DNA of 64,000 nucleotides from Hornefia porci (GTDB lineage Bacteria; Bacillota; Clostridia; Peptostreptococcales; Anaerovoracaceae): contig NZ_MJIE01000001.1 of the NCBI RefSeq assembly GCF_001940235.1, positions 62,001-126,000 of the forward strand. The letters run 5' to 3'. Below the pieces are notes generated by a model. The model searched no databases. It was not told the DNA's origin and saw only the letters and a program-made list of their open reading frames with translations. How positions within the stretch are numbered: the first letter of the stretch is position 1; every line of letters begins with the position of its first letter. Shown here one piece after another: positions 25,184 to 34,315 of this stretch. Both the position numbers and the translations under genes were made by a program.

Positions 25184-26116
25184 TCAGTCCTGAAACAGTG
25201 CCGTGGAGAGATATCTGTCTCCGGTGTCCGGCAGCAGCACGACGATATTCTTGCCCTTCGCTTCAGGGCGCTTTGCGATTTCAACGCCTGCCCATACTGC
25301 CGCGCCGGAGGAAATGCCGACCAGAACGCCTTCGTTTCTGCCTATCAGTTTGCCGGCTTCAAACGCATCGTCGTTCTCGACGGTGATAATCTCGTCATAG
25401 ACGCCGGTATCCAGTACGTCGGGAACAAAGCCCGCGCCGATGCCCTGAATCTTGTGGCTTCCGGCTTTACCTTCCGACAGTACAGGGGAGGAAGCGGGTT
25501 CGACCGCGACGATTTTCACGTCCGGGTTCTTCTCCTTCAGATATTTTCCGACGCCGGTGAGTGTTCCGCCGGTACCTACGCCTGCGACAAAGTAATCGAC
25601 TTTTCCGTCGGTATCTCCGTAGATCTCGGGACCTGTGGTTTCATAGTGCGCTTTCGGGTTCGCCGGATTGACGAACTGTCCGGGAATGAAGCTGTCGGGC
25701 GTTTCCGCGGCCAGCTCATCGGCCTTGGCGATTGCACCCTTCATTCCTTTCGCTCCCTCTGTGAGCACCAGCTCGGCACCGTATGCCTTCATGAGCTGAC
25801 GCCTTTCGATGGACATGGTCTCCGGCATAACGATGATGATGCGATAGCCTCTTGCCGCGGCGACAGACGCGAGTCCGATTCCGGTGTTTCCGGATGTCGG
25901 CTCGATGATTACGCTGCCCGGCTTCAGTTTCCCGGAGGCCTCTGCGTCATCAATCATCGCTTTTGCGATACGGTCCTTGACGGAACCGGCCGGATTGAAG
26001 TATTCCAGCTTCGCCAGAAGTCTGGCATCCAGTTTCAGTTCCTTTTCAGTGTTTGTAAGCTCAAGAAGCGGTGTTTTTCCGATCAGCTGATCGGCGGATG
26101 TGTAAATATTTGCCAT
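25184..26116 (-). CDS. cysK: Cysteine synthase (O-acetylserine sulfhydrylase)
   Basis: A 310-residue PLP enzyme that makes cysteine from O-acetylserine and sulfide. Diagnostic segments are [15 protein letters not shown] with the PLP lysine, [47 protein letters not shown] and [11 protein letters not shown]. The length is typical. AAGGAG precedes the ATG by six bases. The promoter lies some 200 bases upstream, leaving a long leader with a small ORF and two hairpins, so regulation within the leader is likely. The upstream serine pathway genes serA and serC are elsewhere in this window; no cysE is present. Confidence 0.95.
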   Translation of the reverse strand: MANIYTSADQLIGKTPLLELTNTEKELKLDARLLAKLEYFNPAGSVKDRIAKAMIDDAEASGKLKPGSVIIEPTSGNTGIGLASVAAARGYRIIIVMPETMSIERRQLMKAYGAELVLTEGAKGMKGAIAKADELAAETPDSFIPGQFVNPANPKAHYETTGPEIYGDTDGKVDYFVAGVGTGGTLTGVGKYLKEKNPDVKIVAVEPASSPVLSEGKAGSHKIQGIGAGFVPDVLDTGVYDEIITVENDDAFEAGKLIGRNEGVLVGISSGAAVWAGVEIAKRPEAKGKNIVVLLPDTGDRYLSTALFQD

Positions 26117-26172
26117 TGTTTTCTCCTTTGTATTATCTGCAGTATATGCCTATGTGTAAAATGTTCTGTTTC

Positions 26173-26217
26173 GATGCGGCGTGTCCGCCGCATCCGGTCA
26201 TCTGCCTGCAAAGGCAG
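26173..26217 (-). promoter_or_regulatory. Two hairpins in the cysK leader
   Basis: GATGCGGCG/CGCCGCATC (26173-26194) is a perfect 9-bp stem with a 4-base loop. CTGCCT/AGGCAG (26202-26217) is a 6-bp stem. Both lie between the leader ORF stop and the cysK ribosome site. Neither is followed by a T run on the minus strand, so translational rather than transcriptional control would fit better. Confidence 0.5.
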
Positions 26218-26238
26218 GAAGGATTCAGTTCCATTCAG

Positions 26239-26295
26239 TTAAACGCTGCGACATCGGAAATACGCTTCCATGTTGCGGAACGGCATTTGATTCAT
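26239..26295 (-). CDS. Leader peptide upstream of cysK
   Basis: An 18-codon ORF, MNQMPFRNMEAYFRCRSV, starting at 26295 with AAAGGTGG upstream and ending 122 bases before cysK. The only cysteine codon (TGT) is four codons from the end (C15 of 18), between CGA and CGC arginine codons. This layout resembles an amino-acid-sensing leader: slow decoding of Cys would hold a ribosome just ahead of the two hairpins. The peptide is not part of any annotated family I can name. Read as a real ORF mainly because of its position inside the transcript, its ribosome site and the cysteine codon. Confidence 0.5.
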   Translation of the reverse strand: MNQMPFRNMEAYFRCRSV

Positions 26296-26328
26296 TTTTA
26301 TTACCCACCTTTCCGATATGTTATTGTG

Positions 26329-26357
26329 ATTATACTCTGCGTATATTGCTTTGTCAA
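26329..26357 (-). promoter_or_regulatory. Consensus promoter for cysK
   Basis: Minus strand TTGACA (26352-26357) and TATAAT (26329-26334) with 17-base spacing: a full sigma-A consensus. It implies a leader of about 200 bases, and with such strength the gene probably needs downstream control. Confidence 0.8.
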
Positions 26358-26457
26358 CAGGAAAATGAAAAAAAAGAGATATTTTTTGAGGTCTCTGAAG
26401 GTCGGGTAAAGACCGCGGTTTCGAAATAAAATCAGCTCCGTCAATTCCCGGCCGAGG

Positions 26458-26487
26458 TTGACAGCCCGGCGCAGGCAAGGGTATAAT
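26458..26487 (+). promoter_or_regulatory. Promoter for mnmA operon
   Basis: TTGACA (26458-26463) and TATAAT (26482-26487) are 18 bases apart. The start codon is 85 bases downstream. The 455-base gap between cysK and mnmA is explained by this promoter, the cysK leader and its promoter. Confidence 0.7.
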
Positions 26488-26571
26488 TTATGGCATGTTC
26501 GACAGAGACGGCCGCATATTCCGCGGCGTGTCTTCCGGACCGGAATATTACGAGCAGGAGTGGAGTATGGT

Positions 26572-27633
26572 ATGAAAGCATTGATCGCGATGAGCGGCGG
26601 AGTGGATTCCAGTGTCGCCGCCTGGCTGATGAAAAACAAAGGATATGAATGCATTGGCGCTACGATGCGCCTTTTTGATAACGAAGAGGCGGGGATTTCC
26701 TGTGATCGGACCTGCTGTTCGCTGGACGACGCCGAGGACGCCCGTTATGTCTGTAATAATGTAGGAATTCGTCATTATGTGTTTAACTTCCGCGCAGATT
26801 TCCGAAAACAGGTCATCGACCGGTTCATTCACTGTTATGAAGAGGGCGGGACGCCCAATCCGTGTATCGACTGCAATCGCTTTCTGAAATTCGACCGGCT
26901 GTATGAACGGGCGAAGCTCCTGGACTGTGACGTGATCGTGACGGGGCATTACGCACAGATTGAGCGGCGGGGCTCTCGCTGGATTCTGAAAAAGGCCGCG
27001 GATGAAAGCAAGGATCAGAGTTATGTTTTGTACACCATGACGCAGGAGCAGCTTGCTCATACGCAGTTTCCGCTGGGCGGGCTTCATAAGACGCAGACCC
27101 GTGAAATCGCGGAGAGACAGGGCTTCATCAACGCGAAGAAGCATGACAGTCAGGATATATGTTTTGTTCCGGACGGCGACTACAGCGCGGCGATCCGGCG
27201 CTTTACGGGGAAGGAGTATCCTCCCGGAGATTTTGTGGATGCACAGGGAAATGTTCTGGGCAGGCACAAAGGAATCATCAGTTATACCATCGGCCAGAGA
27301 AAGGGACTGGGGCTGGCTCTGCCGGCGCCGATGTATGTGCTGGAGAAGAACGTGAGAGAAAACAAAGTGATTCTCGGGAAAAACGAAGATCTGTTCCGGC
27401 GGGAGCTGGAGGCGGAGGACTTCAACTGGATCGCGTATGAAGAGCCGCCGGCGGAGCTTCATGTAAAAGCGCGGATCCGATATAATCAGAAGGAACAGCC
27501 GGCAGTCGTGACGCCGGCGGGAAGGACCCGGATTCATCTCGTGTTTGACGAGCCGCAGCGGGCGATTACTCCCGGACAGGCGGTGGTGCTCTATGACGGC
27601 GACGTGGTTGTCGGCGGCGGAACCATAATCTAG
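26572..27633 (+). CDS. mnmA: tRNA-specific 2-thiouridylase MnmA
   Basis: A 353-residue enzyme that adds sulfur to U34 of tRNA Lys, Glu and Gln. The N-terminal PP-loop ATP site is ALIAMSGGVDSSVAAWLMK; the catalytic cysteines are in NPCIDCNRFLKFD (about C102) and in KHDSQDICFVPDGDY (about C198). The C-terminal beta domains contain SYTIGQRKGLGLA. The length is typical. Its ATG follows CAGGAGTGGAG; the upstream extension to 26458 lies in the promoter. Stop and the next gene's start are only 12 bases apart, so it is cotranscribed with the GTPase-nuclease fusion, another translation-related gene. Confidence 0.95.
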   Translation: MKALIAMSGGVDSSVAAWLMKNKGYECIGATMRLFDNEEAGISCDRTCCSLDDAEDARYVCNNVGIRHYVFNFRADFRKQVIDRFIHCYEEGGTPNPCIDCNRFLKFDRLYERAKLLDCDVIVTGHYAQIERRGSRWILKKAADESKDQSYVLYTMTQEQLAHTQFPLGGLHKTQTREIAERQGFINAKKHDSQDICFVPDGDYSAAIRRFTGKEYPPGDFVDAQGNVLGRHKGIISYTIGQRKGLGLALPAPMYVLEKNVRENKVILGKNEDLFRRELEAEDFNWIAYEEPPAELHVKARIRYNQKEQPAVVTPAGRTRIHLVFDEPQRAITPGQAVVLYDGDVVVGGGTII

Positions 27634-27645
27634 GAGGTGGTTTCT

Positions 27646-30270
27646 GTGGACGGACCGAAGAATGCGGAGCCGGGGAAACGGATATGCGCAGGACTGCTGG
27701 CTCATGTGGACACCGGCAAGACTACCCTGTCGGAGGCGCTTCTTTACATGGCGGGGGAGCTCCGGCAGCCGGGAAGAGTGGATCACGGGGATTCCTTTCT
27801 GGACAGTGAACCGCTGGAGCGAAGCAGAGGGATTACGATTTTTTCCAAGCAGGCGCGGCTTTCCCGGAACGGGACGGACATCACGTTGCTGGACACGCCG
27901 GGTCATGTGGATTTCGCGGCGGAAACGGAGCGGGCTCTGTCTGCAATGGACTGCGGGATTCTGGTGATAAGCGCCAATGAGGGAGTGCAGCCGCACACCG
28001 AGACGCTGTGGAAGCTGCTGCGGAGATATAGGATCCCGGTATTTATCTTTGTGAACAAAATGGATCTCGCAATACACCCGAAAGAGGAGATCCTCGGGGA
28101 ACTGCGGACCCGGCTGGGCGGCGGCTGCGTGGACTTTCAGATGCAGAGCCGGGAGGCGCTGGAGGATGCGCTGACACTGAACAGCGAAGCGCTGACAGAA
28201 GAGATGCTCACCGAGGGGACGCTGTCGGATGAAGCGGTTGCGTCGGCTGTTTCCGGAAGAGAGATTTATCCCTGCTATTTCGGTTCAGCCTTGAAATGCG
28301 AGGGGATCGATGCGCTGCTGGACGGTCTGGTCAGATTCGCCCCGGCGCGCCCTGCGGGAAAAAAGTTCGGCGCGAGGGTCTTCAAGGTCGCCAGAGACGA
28401 AAACGGAGAGCGGGTTACCTTTGTGCGGATCACAGGCGGACGGCTGGCGGTCAGGGACACGGTGGACGGCGGAAAAATCCATCAGATCCGGCTTTATTCC
28501 GGCATGAAATACAGGACGGTGGAGCAGGCGGAGGCAGGGATGATCTGCGGACTGACCGGCCTGACCCGGACGAAAGCGGGCATGGGCCTGGGCGCGGAGG
28601 AGGACGCCGCAGAGGAAATTCTGGAGCCGTTTCTGTTCTGTCATGTGAGGTTCCCGGACGGCGTTGACGCGCACCGCGGACTGCAGGATTTCCGGCAGCT
28701 TGCGGAGGAGGACCCGAAGCTGGACGTCAGCTGGGACGAGGCTGCGGGAGCGGTTGCGATACGGATGATGGGGCAGGTGCAGCTGGAGGTTCTGACGTAT
28801 CTTGCGGAGGAACGGTTCGGCTACCGTGTCGAGTTCGACTCCGGGAAAATCGTCTATAAGGAAACCATGACGCCGGAGGCGGAGACGGTGGAGGGAGTCG
28901 GACATTTTGAACCCCTGCACCATTACGCGGAAGTTCATCTGCTGCTGGAGCCCGGAGAGCGGGGGAGCGGCATGACGTTCCTCACGGACTGTCCGGAGGA
29001 CGAGCTGGATCGGAACTGGCAGCGGCTGATTCTGACTCATCTGAGGGAGCGTCAGCATCGCGGGGTCCTGATCGGCGCGCCTGTGACGGATCTGAAGATT
29101 ACCCTTGCGGCAGGAAAGAGTCACCGGAAGCACACCGAGGGCGGAGATTTTCGGGAGGCTACATACCGGGCGGTACGTCAGGGTCTGATGCAGGCGGACT
29201 GCTGTCTGCTGGAACCCTGGTTTGAGTACAGGCTGGAGGTTCCCGCGGAAAATACAGGGAGAGCCATGGCGGATGTGAAGAGGATGCACGGAAGCTTTCA
29301 GGAGCCGGAGCGCGCCGGGGAAATGACGGTGCTCCGGGGGAAGGCGCCCGTCTCTGAAATGAAGGAATATTCCCGGGAGCTTCAGGGGTACACCGGAGGC
29401 AGAGGACGGCTGAACTGTGTTTTGTCCGGGTACGAGCGCTGTCATAATGAAAGAGAAGTCATCGAAGCCGCGGAGTACTGTCCGGAGCGCGATGTGGAAA
29501 ATACAGCGGATTCCGTGTTCTGCCTCCATGGAGGCAGCGAAATCGTGAACTGGAAGGACGCGCCGGCGCATATGCACCTTCCGCCTGTTCTGGAACAGAG
29601 AGCGGCAGGACAGGGTGCGCAGGGTACGGAGGCGGAGCAGCTGAGGGCCATGGCGCGGGAGTACAGCCGGAGGGCGGCTGATGACCGGGAGCTGATGGCG
29701 ATTTTTGAACGGACATACGGTCCGGTGAAACAGAATCCCCTGACCGCGCCGGGAGCGGCCCGCCGGAAAAGACCGGAGCGGACCGGGTTTGAACCGGTGC
29801 AGAAAGAGGTAAGAAAAGTAAAGGCGTCCCGGCCGAGAAGCCGGTTCGTCCTGGTGGACGGTTACAATCTGATTCACGCCTGGCCGGAGCTCGCGGAGCT
29901 GGCGAAGACAGATTTCGGCGGGGCGCGCGACCGCCTGATCGAGATTCTCTGCAATTATCAGGGCTTCACGCAGGCGCAGGTGATCGTGGTCTTCGACGCC
30001 TACCGGGTCAGGGGAGGAACCGGCTCCCGGGAACGGGTGCGGAACATCGACGTGATATATACAAAGGAAGCGGAAACCGCGGACATGTACATCGAGAGGG
30101 TGACGCACGAAATTGCAAAGGAAAACGACGTGCGGGTCGTCACTTCGGACGGCCTGGAGCAGATGATCATATTGGGACATGGCGCGACACGGGTCTCATC
30201 GAGGGAGTTTGTTGAGGAAATCAGGCTCATCGATCAGGCGATCCGGGAGGTCATGAACACTGTTAACTGA
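27646..30270 (+). CDS. TetM/EF-G-like ribosomal GTPase fused to a YacP/Rae1-type NYN nuclease domain
   Basis: An 874-residue two-part protein. Residues 1 to about 600 resemble TetM/TetO ribosomal protection GTPases: G1 AHVDTGKT (19-26), DTPGHVDF, NKMD, then EF-G-like domains II-V. The domain IV loop, near residue 495, reads KSHRKHTEGGDFR, not the YSPV tip of TetM, so tetracycline protection is doubtful. Residues 733-874 match YacP/Rae1, a PIN-like endonuclease that cuts mRNA in the ribosomal A site in B. subtilis: LVDGYNLIHAWPEL (D738), VIVVFDAY, EAETADMYIE, VTSDGLEQ, with the acidic catalytic residues present. A variable linker joins them. GTG at 27646 is used, with AGGAGGT eight bases upstream. 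The likely job is to bring a nuclease to the A site of stalled ribosomes; this is inference. Confidence 0.85.
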   Translation: MDGPKNAEPGKRICAGLLAHVDTGKTTLSEALLYMAGELRQPGRVDHGDSFLDSEPLERSRGITIFSKQARLSRNGTDITLLDTPGHVDFAAETERALSAMDCGILVISANEGVQPHTETLWKLLRRYRIPVFIFVNKMDLAIHPKEEILGELRTRLGGGCVDFQMQSREALEDALTLNSEALTEEMLTEGTLSDEAVASAVSGREIYPCYFGSALKCEGIDALLDGLVRFAPARPAGKKFGARVFKVARDENGERVTFVRITGGRLAVRDTVDGGKIHQIRLYSGMKYRTVEQAEAGMICGLTGLTRTKAGMGLGAEEDAAEEILEPFLFCHVRFPDGVDAHRGLQDFRQLAEEDPKLDVSWDEAAGAVAIRMMGQVQLEVLTYLAEERFGYRVEFDSGKIVYKETMTPEAETVEGVGHFEPLHHYAEVHLLLEPGERGSGMTFLTDCPEDELDRNWQRLILTHLRERQHRGVLIGAPVTDLKITLAAGKSHRKHTEGGDFREATYRAVRQGLMQADCCLLEPWFEYRLEVPAENTGRAMADVKRMHGSFQEPERAGEMTVLRGKAPVSEMKEYSRELQGYTGGRGRLNCVLSGYERCHNEREVIEAAEYCPERDVENTADSVFCLHGGSEIVNWKDAPAHMHLPPVLEQRAAGQGAQGTEAEQLRAMAREYSRRAADDRELMAIFERTYGPVKQNPLTAPGAARRKRPERTGFEPVQKEVRKVKASRPRSRFVLVDGYNLIHAWPELAELAKTDFGGARDRLIEILCNYQGFTQAQVIVVFDAYRVRGGTGSRERVRNIDVIYTKEAETADMYIERVTHEIAKENDVRVVTSDGLEQMIILGHGATRVSSREFVEEIRLIDQAIREVMNTVN

Positions 30271-30287
30271 GAGACTGGAGGATGAAA

Positions 30288-31715
30288 ATGCAAAAGGACA
30301 ATTCATGGGAGCTGTATTCAGACGCACAGATTGAAGAGTGCGATCGCTTCTGCGAGGGCTATATGGACTTTCTGAGCCGCTGCAAGACGGAGCGGGAATG
30401 CGTCAGGCGGATTGAGAAGGATCTTGAAGAGGCGGGCTACCATCCGATGGACGAGCTGATCCGCCGCGGTGAAAAACTGAAGGCCGGAGACAAAGTCTAC
30501 CGCATCAATATGAATAAAGCGGTGGTGATGTTTCATATCGGGAAGGAGCCTGTCGAAGAAGGAATGAACATTCTTGGCGCACATATCGATTCCCCGAGGA
30601 TGGACGTCAAGCAGAATCCTTTATATGAGGACGGCGGTTTCGCGTATCTTGACACGCATTATTACGGAGGAATCAAGAAATATCAGTGGGTGGCGCTTCC
30701 GCTGGCACTTCACGGAATCGTGGTCCGCAGGGACGGCAGCGCCGTTGAAATCGCGGTGGGAGAGAAGGACAGCGACCCGGTGTTCTTTGTTTCTGATCTG
30801 CTTGTTCATCTGGCGCAGGAACAGATGGAGAAAAAGGCGACGAAGGTGATTGAGGGCGAGGCTCTGGACATCATCGTGGGGAACCGCCCTCTGAAGCTGG
30901 AGGAGAAAAAAGACGACGAGGACAGTAAGAAGAGGAAGAAGGATCCGGTCAGGCAGGGGATCCTGAAGATTCTGAAGGATGAGTACCGCATCGACGAGGA
31001 GGATTTTGTCTCCGCAGAGCTGGAGGTTGTTCCGGCTGGAAGGGCGCGGGAAGCCGGCCTGGACCGCAGCATGATCCTTTCCTATGGACAGGATGACCGG
31101 GTCTGTGCCTACACCTCCTATCAGGCGATGCTGCGGGTTCCGGAGGTGACGCGCACAGCCTGCTGCATCCTCGTGGACAAAGAAGAAATCGGCAGTGTCG
31201 GCGCCACCGGCATGCAGTCGAAGTTCTTTGAGAACACTGTGGCAGAGCTGCTTGAACTTCTGGGCGGCTACAGTGAACTGACGCTGAAGAGATGCCTGGC
31301 GGCCAGCACCATGCTGTCCTCCGACGTCAGCAGCGCCTTCGATCCGACCTACGCCTCCAGCTTTGATAAGAAGAATGTGGCGTATCTGGGCGGCGGCATG
31401 GTGTTCAACAAGTTCACCGGCGCCCGCGGGAAGTCGGGCTCCAACGACGCGAATGCGGAGTACATCGCGCATCTGAGAGATATCTTCTACCGGGAGAAGG
31501 TGAATTTCCAGACGGCGGAGCTCGGCCGCGTGGATCTGGGCGGAGGAGGAACCATCGCGTATATTCTGGCGCTGTACGGAATGAATGTCATCGACAGCGG
31601 CGTCGCGGTGCTGAATATGCACGCGCCCTGGGAAGCGACCAGCAAGGCGGATGTATACGAAACTCTGCGCGGATACATGGCCTTCCTCAGGAACGCGAAA
31701 CGGGTGCAGGGGTGA
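30288..31715 (+). CDS. M18 family aminopeptidase
   Basis: A 475-residue zinc aminopeptidase that removes N-terminal residues from peptides. The metal and catalytic motifs are in order: GAHIDSPRMD (histidine ligand and bridging region), DKEEIGSVGATG (acidic base), SSDVSSAFD and ALYGMNVIDSGVAVLNMHAPWE near the end. A charged insertion KLEEKKDDEDSKKRKKD lies near residue 205. The ATG at 30288 has CTGGAGG six bases upstream; one two codons earlier at 30282 overlaps this site. It follows the fusion GTPase gene closely and precedes nudC by seven bases. Confidence 0.88.
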   Translation: MQKDNSWELYSDAQIEECDRFCEGYMDFLSRCKTERECVRRIEKDLEEAGYHPMDELIRRGEKLKAGDKVYRINMNKAVVMFHIGKEPVEEGMNILGAHIDSPRMDVKQNPLYEDGGFAYLDTHYYGGIKKYQWVALPLALHGIVVRRDGSAVEIAVGEKDSDPVFFVSDLLVHLAQEQMEKKATKVIEGEALDIIVGNRPLKLEEKKDDEDSKKRKKDPVRQGILKILKDEYRIDEEDFVSAELEVVPAGRAREAGLDRSMILSYGQDDRVCAYTSYQAMLRVPEVTRTACCILVDKEEIGSVGATGMQSKFFENTVAELLELLGGYSELTLKRCLAASTMLSSDVSSAFDPTYASSFDKKNVAYLGGGMVFNKFTGARGKSGSNDANAEYIAHLRDIFYREKVNFQTAELGRVDLGGGGTIAYILALYGMNVIDSGVAVLNMHAPWEATSKADVYETLRGYMAFLRNAKRVQG

Positions 31716-31721
31716 CGGACG

Positions 31722-32552
31722 ATGATTCAGGATATCGCGCCGCTGGCGTTTCACAATCAGTACCGGAAAAGGCTTCCGGGACCTAACGACCGGGTTCTGA
31801 TCTATCAGGGAGAAAGTGTGGCGGTGTTCCGCGGCGGGAACGGGGAGCTGAGGCTTCCCTCCCGCGGAGATCTGGGGAACGCGGCAGATGAGGATTTCCG
31901 CTATCTGTTTGACATCAGCGGAATCGGATATTTTCTGTATCTGGAGAAGATGCCCCGGGCGTATCGGAATTCTGTGGAAAGTGTCAGAAAGCTCCGGCAG
32001 GAGAAGAACAAGGACATCTGCTATGCTGTCGCTACGGGCTTTCAGCTGTACGTATGGTATCGGGACAACCGCTACTGCGGGCGATGCGGAAAAAGGACGG
32101 AGCATTCTCCCGACATACGGATGCTGAAATGTCCACACTGCGGAAATGAGATCTATCCCAAGATTGCGCCGGCAGTCATCGTGGGCGTCCGGGACGGAAA
32201 CCGTCTTCTGCTGACCCGATACGCTGGAAGGGCCTACAAAAGATACGCCCTCGTGGCCGGGTTCAACGAAATCGGAGAGACTCCGGAGGAGACCGTGCAG
32301 CGGGAGGTCATGGAAGAGGTCGGCCTGAAGGTCCGGAACATCCGTTATTACAAAAGTCAGCCCTGGGGTGTGGACAGTGATCTGCTCCTGGGATATTTCT
32401 GCGACCTGGACGGGAGCGACCAGATCCGTCTGGATCATGATGAGCTGGAGACCGGAGAATGGTTTGAACGCGAAGACATTCCGGTGGAAGACGACGGAAT
32501 CAGTCTGACCCGCGCGATGATACAGGCCTTCAAGGAGGGAGAAACAGAATGA
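31722..32552 (+). CDS. nudC: NAD+ diphosphatase (Nudix, NudC-like)
   Basis: A 276-residue Nudix hydrolase. A four-cysteine zinc knuckle (YCGRCGKRT and CPHCGNEIYP) precedes the Nudix box GFNEIGETPEETVQREVMEEVG and the NudC-specific SQPW motif. NudC cleaves NAD(H) and, in E. coli, removes the NAD cap from RNA. The N-terminal 100 residues are the poorly conserved NudC extension. The length fits. Its last four bases overlap the trxB start (ATGA), so the two redox-related genes are coupled. Confidence 0.88.
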   Translation: MIQDIAPLAFHNQYRKRLPGPNDRVLIYQGESVAVFRGGNGELRLPSRGDLGNAADEDFRYLFDISGIGYFLYLEKMPRAYRNSVESVRKLRQEKNKDICYAVATGFQLYVWYRDNRYCGRCGKRTEHSPDIRMLKCPHCGNEIYPKIAPAVIVGVRDGNRLLLTRYAGRAYKRYALVAGFNEIGETPEETVQREVMEEVGLKVRNIRYYKSQPWGVDSDLLLGYFCDLDGSDQIRLDHDELETGEWFEREDIPVEDDGISLTRAMIQAFKEGETE

Positions 32553-33460
32553 AGTACGATGTGATTATTATAGGAGCGGGAACCGCCGGAATGACGGCGG
32601 CCGTCTATGTGCAGCGGGCCGGAAGGCAGGCGCTGGTTCTGGAGGGAAAAGGCTACGGCGGTCAGATCACTAACGCCGGAGAGGTGGAAAACTACCCCGG
32701 AATTCCGCGGATCAGCGGAATGGACTTCGGAAAATCGCTGTATGATCAGATGACGGCGATGGGAGCGGAGCTCCGCGTCGAGCGTGTGACCTCTGTTACA
32801 AAGACAGGGTCGGGCTTTTCTGTGACTACCGGTGCGGGGAAATATGAGGCTCCGGCTGTGATTCTTGCGACCGGGGCGAAGAACCGGACACTGGGAATCG
32901 ACGGAGAGACGAAGCTGACCGGATCGGGCGTTTCCTACTGTGCTACCTGCGACGGGAATTTCTTCCGTGGAAGAGATGTGGCGGTTGTCGGCGGCGGCAA
33001 TACGGCGCTGGACGATGCAGAAATTCTGTCCGGCATCGCCCGCAGGGTTTATCTGGTGCACCGCCGGGATTCCTTCCGAGGCGCGGCTGCGACGGTGCAG
33101 CGCCTTGCGGCACACGAAAATGTGGAGTTTGTTCTGGAGAGCGTGCCGGTGTCTGTAAACGGCGGATTCGCGGTGGAGAGCCTGACCGTAAAGAATGTGA
33201 GAACCGGAGAAGAACGCGGCCTGGAGGTTTCCGGCGTGTTTGTCGCCATTGGACAGGAGCCGGACAATCAGGCGTTTTCCAATGTGGCAGAGCTGGATCG
33301 CGCCGGATATATCGTCGCGGGTGAGGACTGTCTGACGCGGACGGCGGGGCTGTTTGCCGCCGGAGACTGCAGAACCAAGAGCCTCCGCCAGCTGACAACG
33401 GCGGCTGCCGACGGCTCTGTAGCGGGCGTGGCGGCGGTGGCCTATCTGAACGCGCTGTAG
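32549..33460 (+). CDS. trxB: Thioredoxin reductase
   Basis: A 303-residue FAD/NADPH flavoenzyme with IIGAGTAGMTAAVYVQRAG (FAD), the redox pair in SYCATCDGNFF, VAVVGGGNTALDDA and HRRDSF (NADPH binding), and GLFAAGDCRTKSLRQLTTAAADG (C-terminal FAD). It reduces thioredoxin in the cytoplasm. It is the last gene of the nudC-trxB pair; the following 134 bases hold the next promoter. A ferredoxin- or flavin-dependent variant cannot be excluded, but the HRRD motif favours NADPH. Confidence 0.93.
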   Translation: MKYDVIIIGAGTAGMTAAVYVQRAGRQALVLEGKGYGGQITNAGEVENYPGIPRISGMDFGKSLYDQMTAMGAELRVERVTSVTKTGSGFSVTTGAGKYEAPAVILATGAKNRTLGIDGETKLTGSGVSYCATCDGNFFRGRDVAVVGGGNTALDDAEILSGIARRVYLVHRRDSFRGAAATVQRLAAHENVEFVLESVPVSVNGGFAVESLTVKNVRTGEERGLEVSGVFVAIGQEPDNQAFSNVAELDRAGYIVAGEDCLTRTAGLFAAGDCRTKSLRQLTTAAADGSVAGVAAVAYLNAL

Positions 33461-33517
33461 CTTTTGGTAACTTTCCGATGCTTTTTGCAGTTAAGCTGTG
33501 AATTTTTGTACTGAATA

Positions 33518-33526
33518 TGATATAAT
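33518..33526 (+). promoter_or_regulatory. Extended -10 promoter for the pyrH cluster
   Basis: TGATATAAT (33518-33526) is an extended -10 element; no clear -35 is visible. It lies 69 bases before pyrH and is the likely start of the long pyrH to polC transcript. A palindrome CCGGAATTCCGG at about 33557 sits in the leader. Confidence 0.5.
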
Positions 33527-33594
33527 GACTTTACCGATTATCATTTTTCATATCGCCGGAATTCCGGTGACAGAGAGAACCGGAGGAAGGGTAC

Positions 33595-34299
33595 ATGGAA
33601 CCGAAATACAAGAGGGTGCTGCTGAAAATCAGCGGAGAGGCGCTGGCCGGAGAGACGAGGACCGGCATCAACGAGGATATGACCAACAAGGTGGCCCGGG
33701 AGATCAAACAGCTGATCGATCTGGGCGTAGAGGTGGCCATCGTTGTCGGCGGAGGAAATTTCTGGCGGGGTCGCAGCAGTAAGGATATGAACCGGGAAAC
33801 AGCGGATTATATCGGAATGCTGGCGACGGTGATGAACTCCCTGGCGCTGCAGGATGCTCTTCTGGCGCAGAACGTGCCGGCGAGAGTGCAGACCTCCATC
33901 GAGATGCGCAAGATCGCGGAACCGTATATCTGGCGCAGAGCGCTGAAGGAGCTGGGAAGAGGCGAGGTCGTGATCTTCGGAGGAGGAATCGGAGAATCTC
34001 ATTTCTCCACGGATACCGCAGCGGCGCTGCGTGCTGTGAACATCGGCGCGGACATGATTCTTCTGGCGAAGAACATCGACGCGGTATATTCGGACGATCC
34101 GAAGACGAACCCTGATGCGGTGAAGTATACGGAGCTTACCATGAAGGAGGTCATCGACAGGGATCTGAAGGTCATGGATCTGACGGCGGCTACGATTTGT
34201 ATGGAAAATAATATGAGGATACAGGTTTTCGGCCTTGCGGAGGAAAACAGTATGGTTCGCGCAGTATGCGGCGAGAATATAGGCACTTTGATCAAATAG
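33595..34299 (+). CDS. pyrH: UMP kinase
   Basis: A 234-residue amino-acid-kinase-fold enzyme that phosphorylates UMP to UDP, allosterically controlled by GTP and UTP in bacteria. Motifs: [66 protein letters not shown] and [13 protein letters not shown]. The length is typical. It starts a conserved cluster in front of frr, uppS, cdsA, dxr, rseP, ispG and polC; rpsB and tsf, the usual upstream partners, are not present here. GGAGGAAGG precedes the ATG. Confidence 0.96.
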   Translation: MEPKYKRVLLKISGEALAGETRTGINEDMTNKVAREIKQLIDLGVEVAIVVGGGNFWRGRSSKDMNRETADYIGMLATVMNSLALQDALLAQNVPARVQTSIEMRKIAEPYIWRRALKELGRGEVVIFGGGIGESHFSTDTAAALRAVNIGADMILLAKNIDAVYSDDPKTNPDAVKYTELTMKEVIDRDLKVMDLTAATICMENNMRIQVFGLAEENSMVRAVCGENIGTLIK

Positions 34300-34315
34300 A
34301 GTTGGAGGTACGACA

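Noticed and set aside
26117..26340. T-box or SAM riboswitch before cysK
   Set aside because: No T-box specifier/antiterminator sequence and no SAM-I core are visible; only a small ORF and two hairpins.
28285..30180. A 631-codon open frame opposite the GTPase-nuclease fusion
   Set aside because: The sense frame has full GTPase and NYN motifs; the antisense one has none.
27646..30270. Acquired tetracycline resistance gene
   Set aside because: The frame is TetM-like, but the domain IV tip differs, a nuclease domain is attached, it sits in a chromosomal operon with mnmA, and no transfer genes are near.
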